In this document: piece by piece, positions 24,784-35,890 of the stretch | Layout: every line of letters begins with the position of its first letter | Position numbering within the stretch: the first letter of the stretch is position 1 | Assembly: GCF_026914265.1 (NCBI RefSeq) | Contig: NC_069135.1 | Coordinates: 38,368,946-38,432,945, forward strand | Direction of reading: 5' to 3' | Source: Mya arenaria | Taxonomy: Eukaryota; Mollusca; Bivalvia; Myida; Myidae | DNA: 64,000 nt | The notes under the pieces: model-generated | What the model saw: only the letters and a program-made list of their open reading frames with translations | Databases searched by the model: none | What the model was told of the DNA's origin: nothing | Position numbers and translations under genes: made by a program

Positions 24784-24960
24784 CTACAGATCTTGTTCCG
24801 GTCTTTTCTGAAGGTATTCCGGTATCCTTGAAATTGACGAAACCAATTTCCGGTTCCGGTCGAGAAGCGAATAGTTTTTCAGCATTGGCGCATCGGGTGG
24901 TGTAAAATGTGCTTCCGTATGTTCAATGTAGACGAACAGCATCAAGTCAGCAACTGTGAA
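24784..24960 (-). CDS. GST terminal exon
   Basis: 177 nt in phase 0 from CCTTCACAG|TTC to TAG. Encodes FTVADLMLFVYIEHTEAHF ... ISRIPEYLQKRPEQDL. The TVADL motif and the KRP-type C-terminus are typical of sigma GSTs. Confidence 0.92.
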   Translation of the reverse strand, partial: FTVADLMLFVYIEHTEAHFTPPDAPMLKNYSLLDRNRKLVSSISRIPEYLQKRPEQDL

Positions 24961-27900
24961 CTGTGAAGGCCATAATGAATAGTGATAGAGAAATATATAT
25001 TGTTGTTTGAAGATGCAGTCTTACTCTCAAATAAGGTTTGCCACAATTAATATAATTGTTTAAATTTTCCAAAAAGGATGAATAAATGTCGAAAACAATG
25101 GTAATTATGAATAATACCGAGTTTAATTTGCAAAAAAGGTGCATAAAACACGGTATTTGCTACCTTATGAGACGATAGTAGATCACCGTAAATCTTTTAA
25201 TTTTCACCAATCATTTAATGTTTTTGCGATTTCAGCTAGTAAATACACGGTTATACTCTTGTTATCAGTATTTAATATTTTCCATAAAGGCATTATTTAG
25301 TAAGCAGTTAAAGGTTTATCAGTCAAAATTGATGCTTGTTTTACAATTGTATGTATTGGTTTTGTGTCACTTTAAGTACCTTTAGTTTTAATTAATCTAT
25401 TTTAACTCGATTATGACGAGAGCTGAAAACTTATGGAATCACTCTCGAGAGAGACGATGTCCAGGGTTGAAACTATGTCCCTCATAGCGTTAGTAGTTTT
25501 GACTTACATTGTTTTAATTTAGCTCTATTGTGCCGATAGCAGAAAGCTGATATAATTCATTCCCAATTTTGTGTTCTGTGTCGAACCCGGTACTGTGTCC
25601 TTTTTGTTAGGTCAAGACCGTTCTTAGGCGCTATTCCCATCATTTATAGATATGGTTATTTTGATGCGTGTGGTGTATTTTTGAGATGTTTGTTTTCATG
25701 TATGTGTTGTTTATACTTTGTGTCTCTATTTCATTGTCGTTTCGGCCCTGCCTTGTGACTCTATTTCATTGTCGTTTGGCCCTGCCTTGTGACTCTATTT
25801 CATTGTCGTTTCGGCCCTGCCTTGTGTCTCTATTTCATTGTCGTTTGGCCCTGCCTTGTGTCTCTATTTAATTGTCGTTTCGGCCATGCTTTGTGTCTCT
25901 ATTTCATTGTCTTTCGGCCCTGCCTTGTGTCTCTATTTCATTGTCCTTTCGGCCCTGTCTTGTGACTCTATTTCATTGTCGTTTCTGCCCTGCCTTGTGT
26001 CTCTATTTTATTGACGTTCGGCCGCTGCCTTGTGTCTCTATTTCATTATCGTTTCGGCCCTGCCTTGTCCATTTCATTGTCGTTTCGGCCCTGCCTTGTG
26101 TCTCTATTTCATTGCCGTTTGGCCCTGCCTTGTGTCTCTATTTCATTGTCGTTTCGGCCCTGCCTTGTGTCTTTATTTCATTGTCGTTTTGGCCCTGCCT
26201 TGTGTCTCTATTTCATTGTCGTTTCTTCCCTGCCTTCTGACTCTATTTCATTGTCGTTTCGGCCCTGCCTTGTGACTCTATTTCATTGTCGTTTCGGCCC
26301 TGCCTTGTGTCTATTTCATTGTCGTTTCGGCCCTGCCTTGTGTCTCAAGTTCATTGCCGTTTCGGCCCTGCCTTGTGTCTCTTTTTCATTGTCGTTTCGG
26401 CCCTGTCTTGTGACTCTATTTCATTGTCGTTTCGGCCCTGCCTTGTGTCTCTATTTCATTGTCGTTTCGGCCCTGCCTTGTGACTCTATTTCATTGTCGT
26501 TTCGGCCTTGCCTTGTGACTCTATTTCATTGTCGTTTCGGCCCTGTCTTGTGACTCTATTTCATTGTCGTTTCGGCCCTGCCTTGTGTCTCTTTTTCATT
26601 GTCGTTTCGGCCCTGCCTTGTGCCTCTATTCTATTGTCGTTTCGGCCCTGCCTTGTGTCTCTATTTCATTATCGTTTCGGCTCTGCCTTGTTTTTCTATT
26701 TCATTGTCGTTCCGGCCCCGCTTTGTGTCTCTATTTCATTGTCGTTTGGCCCTGCCTTGTGTCTCTATTTCATTGTCGTTTCGGCCCCGTCTTGTGTCTT
26801 TATTTCATTGTCGTTTCGGCCCTGCCTTGTGTCTCTATTTCATTGTCGTTTCGGCCCTGCCTTGTGTCTCTATTCCATTGTCGTTTGACCTTCCTTGTGA
26901 CTCTATTTCATTGTCGTTTCGGCCCCGTCTTGTGTCTTTATTTCATTGTCGTTTCGGCCCTGCCTTGTGTCTCTATTTCATTGTCGTTTCGGCCCTGCCT
27001 TGTGTCTCTATTCCATTGTCGTTTGGCCCTGCCTTGTGACTCTATTTCATTGTCGTTTCGGCCCTGCCTTGTGTCTCTATTCCATTGTCGTTTCGGCCCT
27101 GCCTTGTGTCTCTATTTCATTGTCGTTTCGGCCCTGCCTTGTGTCTCTATTTCATTGTCGTTTCGGCCCTGCCTTGTGTCTCTATTTCATTGTCGTTTGA
27201 CCTTCCTTGTGACTCTATTTCATTGTCGTTTCGGACCTGCCTTGTGTCTCTATTTCATTGTCGTTTCGGCCCTGCCTTGTGACTCTATTTCATTGTCGTT
27301 TCGGCCCTGCCTTGTGACTCTATTTCATTGTCGTTTCGGCCCCGTCTTGTGTCTCTATTTCATTGTCGTTTTGGCTCTGCCTTGTGACTCTATTTCATTG
27401 TCGTTTCGGTCCTGCCTTGTGTCTCTATTTCATTATCGTTTCGGCCCTGCCTTGTGACTCTATTTCATTGTCGTTTTGGCATTGCTTTGTGACTCTATTT
27501 CATTGTCGTTTGGCCCTGCCTTGTGACTCTATTTAATTGTCGTTTCGGCCCTGCCTTGTGACTCTATTTCATTGTCTTTTCGGCCCCGCCTTGTGTCTCT
27601 ATTTCATTGTCGTTTGGCCCCGCCTTGTGTCTCTATTTCATTGTCGTTTCGGCCCTGCCTTGTGTCTCTATTTCATTGTCGTTTCGGCCTTGCCTTGTGT
27701 CTCTATTTCATTGTCGTTTCGGCCCTGCCTTGTGTCTCTATTTCATTGTCGTTTGGCCTTGCCTTGTGTCTCTATTTCATTGCCGTTTCGGCCCTGCCTT
27801 ATGTCTTTATTTCATTGTCGTTTTGGCCCTGCCTTGTATCTTTATTTCATTGTCGTTTTGGCCCTGCCTTGTGTCTCTATTTCATTCCCGTTTGGCCCTG

Positions 27901-30900
27901 CCTTGTGTCTCTATTTCATTGTCGTTTCGGCCTGCCTTGTGTCTTTATTTCATTGTCGTTTCGGCCTCGCCTTGTGTCTCTATTTCATTGTCGTTTCGGC
28001 CCCGCCTTGTGACTCTAAACAGTGCTTATTTTTGATATTTTGACATCTAGGCTTGTCACAAGTAGTGTTCATTGTATGAACTGGACAGAGCCCCTGATGG
28101 TTATAAAACAAACACCGTCTTGGTAGAGGCGAATATTCATATCACTAGACCACACCCGACCCTTGCGACGTATTTGCGTATTGTTCACCTCTATGTCAAA
28201 TGATCCTGGGATTTGCTTGACCATTCTTTAAAGATTCGAGTATGTGATTGATATGCCTACTGTTTTCAATAGAAGCAAACATTTCGAGCAATCTTTATTT
28301 CAGCTTTAGATATAGATTGAGCAATTATATATAAATACACATGCAAAACCGACTTACGCTATCACCAACAGCAAAACCATTTTGCCCCGTTTCAGCTACA
28401 AGGTTCTCAAGAAACATTAAAAACTTTGGACAATCCACTTTATAAAACTCGGCCTTCTTCTGTGCCTGTAATGAAACGCAAAAGTATGTTAGTATATCAA
28501 TACGCCAGAATTAACTTATGATACATGGCATCAATCTCATAAATGTGTTGTAAAACACTGTACTTTTGCACTATATAACAATATGCGTGTCAATATATAG
28601 TCAAACGTTATTTCATAAAAGTGTAATTTAAAATACAAATTGTTGATTTGTTTCCTTAAAATGCTTAAAAATTACTGATATATTTGTACATATATAGTCT
28701 TACCCTTTCTTGGGATGTTGGAGCTACTTGAAATTCGAGAGCAAAGTTATAAATATCAGCAACCGTTTCTGTAATCTCATCAATAACTGTTTGTTCTGTT
28801 GGAGTTTTCCCATATATATCTGAAAAATAGTCTTTAGATAATATATTCTTATTTTCATCTACGATGTGCGTTTAAAACATTCCTAGACAATACGACAATA
28901 TAGTTTTGAAACATTACCACTGAGTGACTCCTTTATTGATTTAATGACGCATAATAAACCGGTTTCATGCTGTGTTTTAAATTTAATTTTGCTAATTTAG
29001 ATTATGTTTAACATTTGCCTTTAATGATCAAAACAAACAAAAAGCATATGATTCAAGTACATATTAAGTAGTATTAGGCTTTGTATATGCGGGTTTTATA
29101 ATCAATTACAAAACGCCCAAATATATATTTGGTATCTTATACTACACAGCTCATTGAATTCTCTGTTTTAATTCGATGACATGAATTAAAATCTTTAAGA
29201 TCAAGAATGGGCGGAGTGAGCATAGCGATTGAGCCCAACTTTTTATTAAGATTTTAATTCAGTTCATCCAACTGACTTAAAATACTACCTCATTGGCGGA
29301 CACATTGTCAACTCAAAATCTGACGCAGGGAGTGTGTATAGGATTCGTGGCAGTCGATGGACCTTTAAACACCTGCGAATGTTGAAATTCTTTATGATTG
29401 AGCTGAGAACTTTATGGTTGTCTATCTGCAATTTCGTTGACTGTAGAAATAGGTTGTATTCTAATGATCATTAAAGTCAAATGAGCTCAAACGAGAACTA
29501 TCAATAGAAGATTGTACCATCAGTCGTTAAGAAGATATAACACCATCCACAACAAAGAGCAAAAATGTTCTTATAAAACAATGGGTGGATTGTTCAGAAC
29601 TTCGTTACAGTGAACAACATGGTTAACGTTCTCTTTGTTAACATTCACGACAAAGTTGTCGTTAATTACGTTGTTAACTTTAACAAAGTTCTGAACGATC
29701 GGCCCATGATGAACTTAAGCAAAACATGTCTTACCAAACTCTCTGGAAAGATGGCGGGCTATGGCCATACTCTGTGTTATATTTTTGGACCCGTCAATCT
29801 CAAGCACTGGAAGAACATACTGGGGAAAATCTGAAAGTACAAATACAATTTGGGATTGTTCAAAGGTGTGTTAATACATAAGGCTGATCGTTTAAAGGTG
29901 TGTTAATACATAGGGCTGGTCGTTCAAAGGTGTGTTAATACATAGGGCTGATCGTTCAAAGGTGTGTTAATACATAGGGCTGATTGTTCAAAGGGGTGTT
30001 AATACATAGGGCTGATTGTTCAAAGGTGTGTTAATACATAGGGCTGGTTGTTCAAAGGTGTGTTAATACATAGGGCTGGTCGTTCAAAGGTGTGTTAATA
30101 CATAGGGCTGATCCTTCAAAGGTGTGTTAATACATAGGGCTGATTGTTCAAAGGTGTGTTAATACATAGGGTTGATTGTTCAAAGGTGTGTTAATACATA
30201 GGGCTAATCGTTCAAAGGTGTGTTAATACATAGGGCTGATTGTTCAAAGGTGTGTTAATACATAGGGCTGTTAATACATAGGGCTGATTGTTCAAAGTTG
30301 TGTTAATACATAGGGCAGATTGTTCAAAGGTGTGTTAATACATAGGGCTGATTGCTCAAAGGTGTGTTAATACATAGGGCTGATTGCTAAAAGGTGTGTT
30401 AATACATAGGGCTGATTGCTCAATGTTGTGTAAATACATAGGGCTGATCGTTCAAAGGTGTGTTAATACATAGGGCTGATTGCTCAAAGGTGTGTTAATA
30501 CATAGGGCTGGTTGTTCAAAGGTGTGTTAATACATAGGGCTGGTCGTTCAAAGGTGTGTTAATACATAGGGCTGATCCTTCAAAGGTGTGTTAATACATA
30601 GGGCTGATTGTTCAAAGGTGTGTTAATACATAGGGCTGATTGTTCAAAGGTGTGTTAATACATAGGGCTAATCGTTCAAAGGTGTGTTAATACATAGGGC
30701 TGATTGTTCAAAGGTGTGTTAATACATAGGGCTGATAATACATAGGGCTGATTGTTCAAAGGTGTGTTAATACATAGGGCTGATTGTTCAAAGTTGTGTT
30801 AATACATAGGGCAGATTGTTCAAAGGTGTGTTAATACATAGGGCTGATTGCTCAAAGGTGTGTTAATACATAGGGCTGATTGCTAAAAGGTGTGTTAATA

Positions 30901-33594
30901 CATAGGGCTGATTGCTCAATGTTGTGTAAATACATAGGGCTGATCGTTCAAAGGTGTGTTAATACATAGGGCTGATTGTTCAAAGGTGTGTTAATACATA
31001 GGGCTGATTGTTCAAAGGTGTGTTAATACATAGGGCTGATTGCTCAAAGGTGTGTTAATACATAGGGCTGATTGCTCAAAGGTGTATTAATACATAGGGC
31101 TGATTGTTCAAAGGTGTGTTAATACATAGCGCTGATTGTTCAAAGGTGTGTTAATACATAGGGCTGATCGTTCAAAGGTGTGTTAATACATAAGGCTGAT
31201 CGTTTAAAGGTGTGTTAATACATAGGGCTGGTCGTTCAAAGGTGTGTTAATACATAGGGCTGATCGTTCAAAGGTGTGTTAATACATAGGGCTGATTGTT
31301 CAAAGGGGTGTTAATACATAAGGCTGATTGTTCAAAGGTGTGTTAATACATAGGGCTGGTTGTTCAAAGGTGTGTTAATACATAGGGCTGGTCGTTCAAA
31401 GGTGTGTTAATACATAGGGCTGATCCTTCAAAGGTGTGTTAATACATAGGGCTGATTGTTCAAAGGTGTGTTAATACATAGGGCTGATTGTTCAAAGGTG
31501 TGTTAATACATAGGGCTAATCGTTCAAAGGTGTGTTAATACATAGGGCTGATTGTTCAAAGGTGTGTTAATACATAGGGCTGATAATACATAGGGCTGAT
31601 TGTTCAAAGGTGTGTTAATACATAGGGCTGATTGTTCAAAGTTGTGTTAATACATAGGGCAGATTGTTCAAAGGTGTGTAAATACATAGGGCTGATTGCT
31701 CAAAGGTGTGTTAATACATAGGGCTGATTGCTAAAAGGTGTGTTAATACATAGGGCTGATTGCTCAATGTTGTGTAAATACATAGGGCTGATCGTTCAAA
31801 GGTGTGTTAATACATAGGGCTGATTGTTCAAAGGTGTGTTAATACATAGGGCTGATTGTTCAAAGGTGTGTTAATACATAGGGCTGATTGCTCAAAGGTG
31901 TGTTAATACATAGGGCTGATTGCTCAAAGGTGTGTTAATACATAGGGCTGATTGTTCAAAGGTGTGTTAATACATAGGGCTGATTGTTCAAAGGTGTGTT
32001 AATACATAGGGCTGATCGTTCAAAGGTGTGTTAATACATAGGGCTGATCGTTCAAAGGTGTGTAAATACATAGGGCTGATTGTTCAGTATTTACTTGGAA
32101 GTTATTAACGTTGTTAATTACTTCATTGATAACTTTCAAATCGTTATTTTTCTAGAACTTCTATGGACACATTTGTGATTTGTAGTATTTCTAACAAGGT
32201 TCGAGACAACTGTTTCAGCTGTACCCTTTGGTTTAAAAACATGAGTATATCATTAAATAGTTCACCTTTTAAAGCTAACAACGATGTTATTTACAACTTT
32301 GATAGCACAATAAATTTCTGAACACTCCGCCCTCTTTCGCGCATACAATGTATTGAATAGCTACTGTTTTGATTTCGTTGTCTCATGTTGATGTTCGGTC
32401 TGTATATACTTCAATAAGATCAAATTAGTGTTTTTGACTGCTTGGCTTGTCCTATAGTTATGATAACATTATATAACTCGCGGTTCTTGATGTGTCCATG
32501 GGCAAACCTGGGCATAATCAAGTACGCCCGTGCGTACACATGAATTTAGATCCCCCGAAATGGCTATGTGCGTACTTTAATCGCGAAATCGGAAATAAAA
32601 CTCAAACGTTTACAGGGTGTATATCACTGGTAATATTTGTCGTAATTGTACTTAGTTTCTTAATAACTGTTTTCCTAAATAAAAGAATGTCCCACGGCCG
32701 ACGACACCGGTCCCGCTCCGACCTTTAACAGCATATTCAGACCTAAATATAGAAAGACCTAGACTTGTTGACACCGCGCTCAACCGTTTTGGCGCACTAT
32801 TCAAAATGCTTCAGGTACGCCCCTGATCATTCGGTAAAAATTCTCTGAAAGGCCATTTTAATTACGATTGGCATACAAATAACACAGTTAAAGTGAAAAT
32901 ATTAGTTTTCATCCTCAGTCAAGTAACTATGGCCATTTTTTTCTGAGTTACCATGACTATCAGCCTAAATAAAACAGCACATGGTGAAACATTTATGTAT
33001 TGGTGGTAGTATTATGAGTTAAGATAGGCAATACATGTCTGAAGACGTGTGATATAAAACAAAATTCACATTTTTTACCGTATTTAATTGAAGGCCATTC
33101 TTCATCATAGTCGATGCGCTTATCAACAAAAGGATGTCCAGCGTATGCAAATATCATCCGGGCAATTTCACCACGCCCTCTACAGTCGAAGTAAAACAAT
33201 TTGTAATCATGCGAAACTGTAAAAGAGGAAAAACTATAAACGTATATATAACTCATAAAGTATGTTACAATTGTTTTGATATGCGATATATGACCATTGT
33301 TTACAAAATACATATAGTAATTTACTTGGCACAAACTGTGTTCATGGCCTTTTTGAGATTAAATATATTAAACTTCTGTTTAAAATATGTCAGAAAACAT
33401 AACTCCTCTCCCTTCGAAGTTATTTGGGCAAGATTTGTCTTTCTTGTTACCTTTTGCATTTGGTCGAAGCATTCCAATACCATCGCTCTGCTTTGACGAC
33501 TTTGATGTTTCAGGACAAACACATTCAGACGTCCTGTAGTTCACGTACTGCACGATCAATCCTACACCAACAGCTATGAAGGCGATGCATACTC
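24784..33594 (-). CDS. Sigma-class glutathione S-transferase (HPGDS-like), six exons seen, first exon not found
   Basis: Assembled by eye from six exons with canonical borders and matching phases: 33594-33451, 33216-33079, 29830-29735, 28819-28704, 28465-28358, 24960-24784. The joined product is about 258 aa; the GST core from YKLFYF is about 207 aa, normal for the family. Core signatures: YKLFYFDCRGRGEIARM (catalytic Tyr of the YF pair, Arg-Gly-Arg), VLPVLEIDGSKNITQSMAIA (glutathione site, cis-Pro and Gln-Ser), AEFYKVDCPKFLMFLENL, GFAVGDS joined to FTVADLMLFVYIE (N-capping Asp of the C-terminal domain), and a terminal LQKRPEQDL. Sigma GSTs conjugate glutathione or isomerise prostaglandin H2. 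Unusually, the first exon encodes a hydrophobic segment (VCIAFIAVGVGLIVQYV) and a polar linker before the core. That exon starts in phase 1, so at least one upstream exon with the start codon is missing; an in-frame Met (GMLRPNAK) could start a soluble form. The two longest introns each contain a large minisatellite. Confidence 0.88.
25725..28015. repeat. 35-bp minisatellite, about 65 copies, in the last GST intron
   Basis: Unit TCTATTTCATTGTCGTTTCG followed by GCCCTGCCTTGTGTC. Variants (GTGACTC, missing TCG, TTGACCTTCC at 26885 and 27197) recur in blocks. Pyrimidine-rich on the plus strand. Since 35 is not a multiple of 3, open frames here cycle through the same peptides; they are not genes. 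Confidence 0.97.
28016..28357. other. GST intron, remainder
   Basis: Intron sequence between the 35-bp array and the exon at 28358-28465. Nothing else recognised. Confidence 0.6.
28358..28465 (-). CDS. GST exon, helical domain
   Basis: 108 nt (36 codons, phase 0 at both ends), ATTACAG|GCACAG to GATAGC|GTAAGT. Encodes AQKKAEFYKVDCPKFLMFLE and NLVAETGQNGFAVGDS. Confidence 0.92.
28704..28819 (-). CDS. GST exon, alpha-helical domain start
   Basis: 116 nt, TTTTTCAG|AT to AAAGG|GTAAGA. Encodes IYGKTPTEQTVIDEITETVA and DIYNFALEFQVAPTSQER. Confidence 0.9.
29735..29830 (-). CDS. GST exon, glutathione-binding segment
   Basis: 96 nt, TTTCAG|AT to TTTG|GTAAGA. Encodes FPQYVLPVLEIDGSKNITQS and MAIARHLSREF. 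Split Asp codons at both ends (G|AT) join its neighbours in frame. Confidence 0.93.
29857..32090. repeat. 32-bp minisatellite, about 70 copies, in a GST intron
   Basis: Unit TGTTCAAAGGTGTGTTAATA followed by CATAGGGCTGAT. The rare variant GATCCTTCAAAGG at 30111, 30575 and 31423, and truncated units (near 30270, 30735, 31582), show that blocks of roughly 460 and 850 bp were duplicated whole. It begins less than 30 bp upstream (in gene sense) of the acceptor of the exon at 29830. Confidence 0.97.
32497..32728 (+). CDS. Hypothetical 76-aa membrane micro-ORF antisense in GST intron
   Basis: ATG at 32497 opens a frame with a strongly hydrophobic stretch (CISLVIFVVIVLSFLITVFL) followed by a basic tail (RRHRSRSDL). 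No homology recognised. It lies on the opposite strand within a GST intron and is flanked by GTACGCCC- and GTACGCCCCTG-type sequence resembling MITE ends, so it could be chance coding potential inside a repeat. Low confidence. Confidence 0.15.
33079..33216 (-). CDS. GST exon, thioredoxin-fold start
   Basis: 138 nt, ACAG|TTTCGC to TACG|GTAAAAA. Encodes SHDYKLFYFDCRGRGEIARM and FAYAGHPFVDKRIDYDEEWP, closely matching the N-terminus of sigma GSTs. The ATG near its start is out of frame and cannot serve as the start. Confidence 0.92.
33451..33594 (-). CDS. GST exon with membrane-anchor segment
   Basis: 144 nt, after TTTGTTTCAG and before GTAACAAG. Encodes VCIAFIAVGVGLIVQYVNYR, then a Cys/Ser/Lys-rich linker and GMLRPNAK. 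Starts with two nt of a split codon and ends with one, which joins exon 33216 as Val. The hydrophobic run of about 17 residues followed by YR looks like a signal anchor. Confidence 0.7.
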
Positions 33595-33899
33595 CTGAAA
33601 CAAAGGTGCGTATGTTAAAAAAATCAAACTATTGTTGACTTTATTCTAGTGAGTTATCCTGTATTTATAAAGAATGTACACATAATTGAAATATAAGTAT
33701 AAATTAACTTTAGGCAAATCAAATTAAAAAAATGTTGGGAGATTATATTTCAATCAGATTTGGTAGTGTAGAAAAAATCAAAATGAACATAATCTACAAA
33801 ATAGAACGTAAGAATGTAAAACAACTACGCTTATAATTTTCTTATCGAAGTACTAAACAACGAAAAAGTATCCCAACTTGTTAGAAGACAAACACAGCA

Positions 33900-35890
33900 T
33901 CCTATCGTGTTAGAACAGAAACAACACATTCTTACCTGCTATAAAGAAACATAACACCCTCTCGTGTAAGAACATGGACAGAAACATTACACCCTCTCGT
34001 GTTAGAACATGTACAGAAACAAAACATTATCTCGTGTAAGAACATGTGCAGACACAAACATTATCTCGTGAAAGAAAATGAACAGAAACATAACACCCTC
34101 TCTTGTAAGCACATGTACAGAAACAAAATATAATCTCGTGTAAGAACATGGACAGAAACATAACACCCTCTCGTGTTAGAACATGTACAGAAACAAAACA
34201 TTATCTCGTGTTAGAACATGTACAGAAACAAAACATTATTTCGTGTAAAAACATGTAGAGAAACATAACATCCTATCGTTTTAGAACATGTACAAAAACA
34301 TAACATTATCTCGTGTAAGAACATGTACAGAAACAACACATTATCTCATGTAAGAATAGAAACAGAACTCATTACCTGTCAGAACAGAAACATACTATCC
34401 TCTCGTGTTAGACACAAAACATAGAATCAGTATCTGTCGAAATAAAACACACCACCCCCTTCTGTTAGAACAAAACACAGCATCAGTACCTGTTTGAACA
34501 GAAACATACCACCCTCTCTTATTAGATCAGAAACATAGCATCAGTACCTGTTAGAACAGAAACATACCACCCTCTCTTATTAGACCAGAAACAAAGAATC
34601 AGTTCCGGTTAGAACAGAAACATACCACCCTCTCTTATTAGACCAGAAACATAAAATCAATACCAGTTCGAACAGAAACATAACATCCTTTCGTGTTAGA
34701 CTCGAACCAACGACTCATTACCCGTCAGAACAGAAACATACCACCCTCTCTTATTTCACCAGAAACATAGAATCAGTACCTGTTAGAACAGAAACATACC
34801 ACCCTCTCTTATTTCACCAAAAACATAGAATCAGTACCTGTTAGAACAGAAACATACCACCCTCTTGTGTTAGACACGAAACATAGAATCAGTACCTGTT
34901 AGAACAGAAACGTACCACCCTCTCTTATTTCACCAGAAACATAGAATCAGTACCTGTTAGAACAGACACATACCACCCTCTCGTGTTAGACACGAAACAT
35001 AGAATCAGTACCTGTTAGAACAGAAACATACCACCCTCTCTTATTTCACCAGAAACATAGAATCAGTACCTGTTAGAACAGAAACATACCACCCTCTCGT
35101 GTTAGACACGAAACATAGAATCAGTACCTGTTAGAACAGAAACATACCACCCTCTCGTGTTAGACACGAAACATAGAATCAGTACCTGTTAGAACAGAAA
35201 CATACCACCCTCTCTTGTTAGACACGAAACATAGAATCAGTACCTGTTAGAACAGAAACATACCACCCTCTCGTGTTAGACACGAAACATAGAATCAGTA
35301 CCTGTTAGAACAGAAACATACCACCCTCTCGTATTAAAACAGAAACATAGAATCAGTACCAGTTAGAACAGAAACATACCACCCTCTCGTGTTATACACG
35401 AAACATAGAATCAGTACCTGTTAGAACAGAAACATACCACCCTCTCGTATTAAAAACAGAAACATAGAATCAATACCAGTGAGAACAGAAACATACAACC
35501 CTCTCGTTTTAAAACAGAAACATAGAATCAATACCAGTTAGAACAGAAACATACCATCCTCTCGTTTTGAAACAGAAACAAAGCATCAGTACCAGTTAGA
35601 ACAGAAACATACCATCCTCTCGTTTTGGAACAGAAACAAAGCATCCTTGCCTGTTAAAACAGAAACAAAGCATCCTTACCTGTTAAAACAAAAACAAAGC
35701 ATCCTTACCTGTTAAAACAGAATCAAAGCATCCTTACCTGTTAAAACAGAAACAAATCATCCTTACCTGTTAAAACAGTAAACAAATAAGCATAGAATCC
35801 TTACCTGTTTAATTAAAACATAGATTTCTTACCTGTAAAAACATAAACATAACATCCTCTCCTATAGAACATAAACAACGAATCGTTACC
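33900..35890 (-). repeat. Minisatellite of fused acceptor-donor (recursive splice site-like) units upstream of the GST anchor exon
   Basis: Three domains: irregular units of about 30-60 bp at 33900-34370, about 58-bp units at 34370-35640, and 29-30-bp units at 35640-35840. Read in GST sense, units have the form TTCTGTTCTAACAG|GTACTG (middle) or TTTCTGTTTTAACAG|GTAAGG (right). AG|GT junctions lie at about 35679, 35708, 35737, 35766, 35804, 35832 and 35889; about fifteen more lie between 33934 and 35420. Some units have lost the junction (CCAGTT or TGCCTG variants on the plus strand). Confidence 0.9.

Noticed and set aside
25668-28043. Many overlapping plus-strand frames of the form SLSFRPCLVSLFH
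   Set aside because: They are the 35-bp satellite read in cycling frames; antisense to a GST intron and unsupported by splice or start signals.
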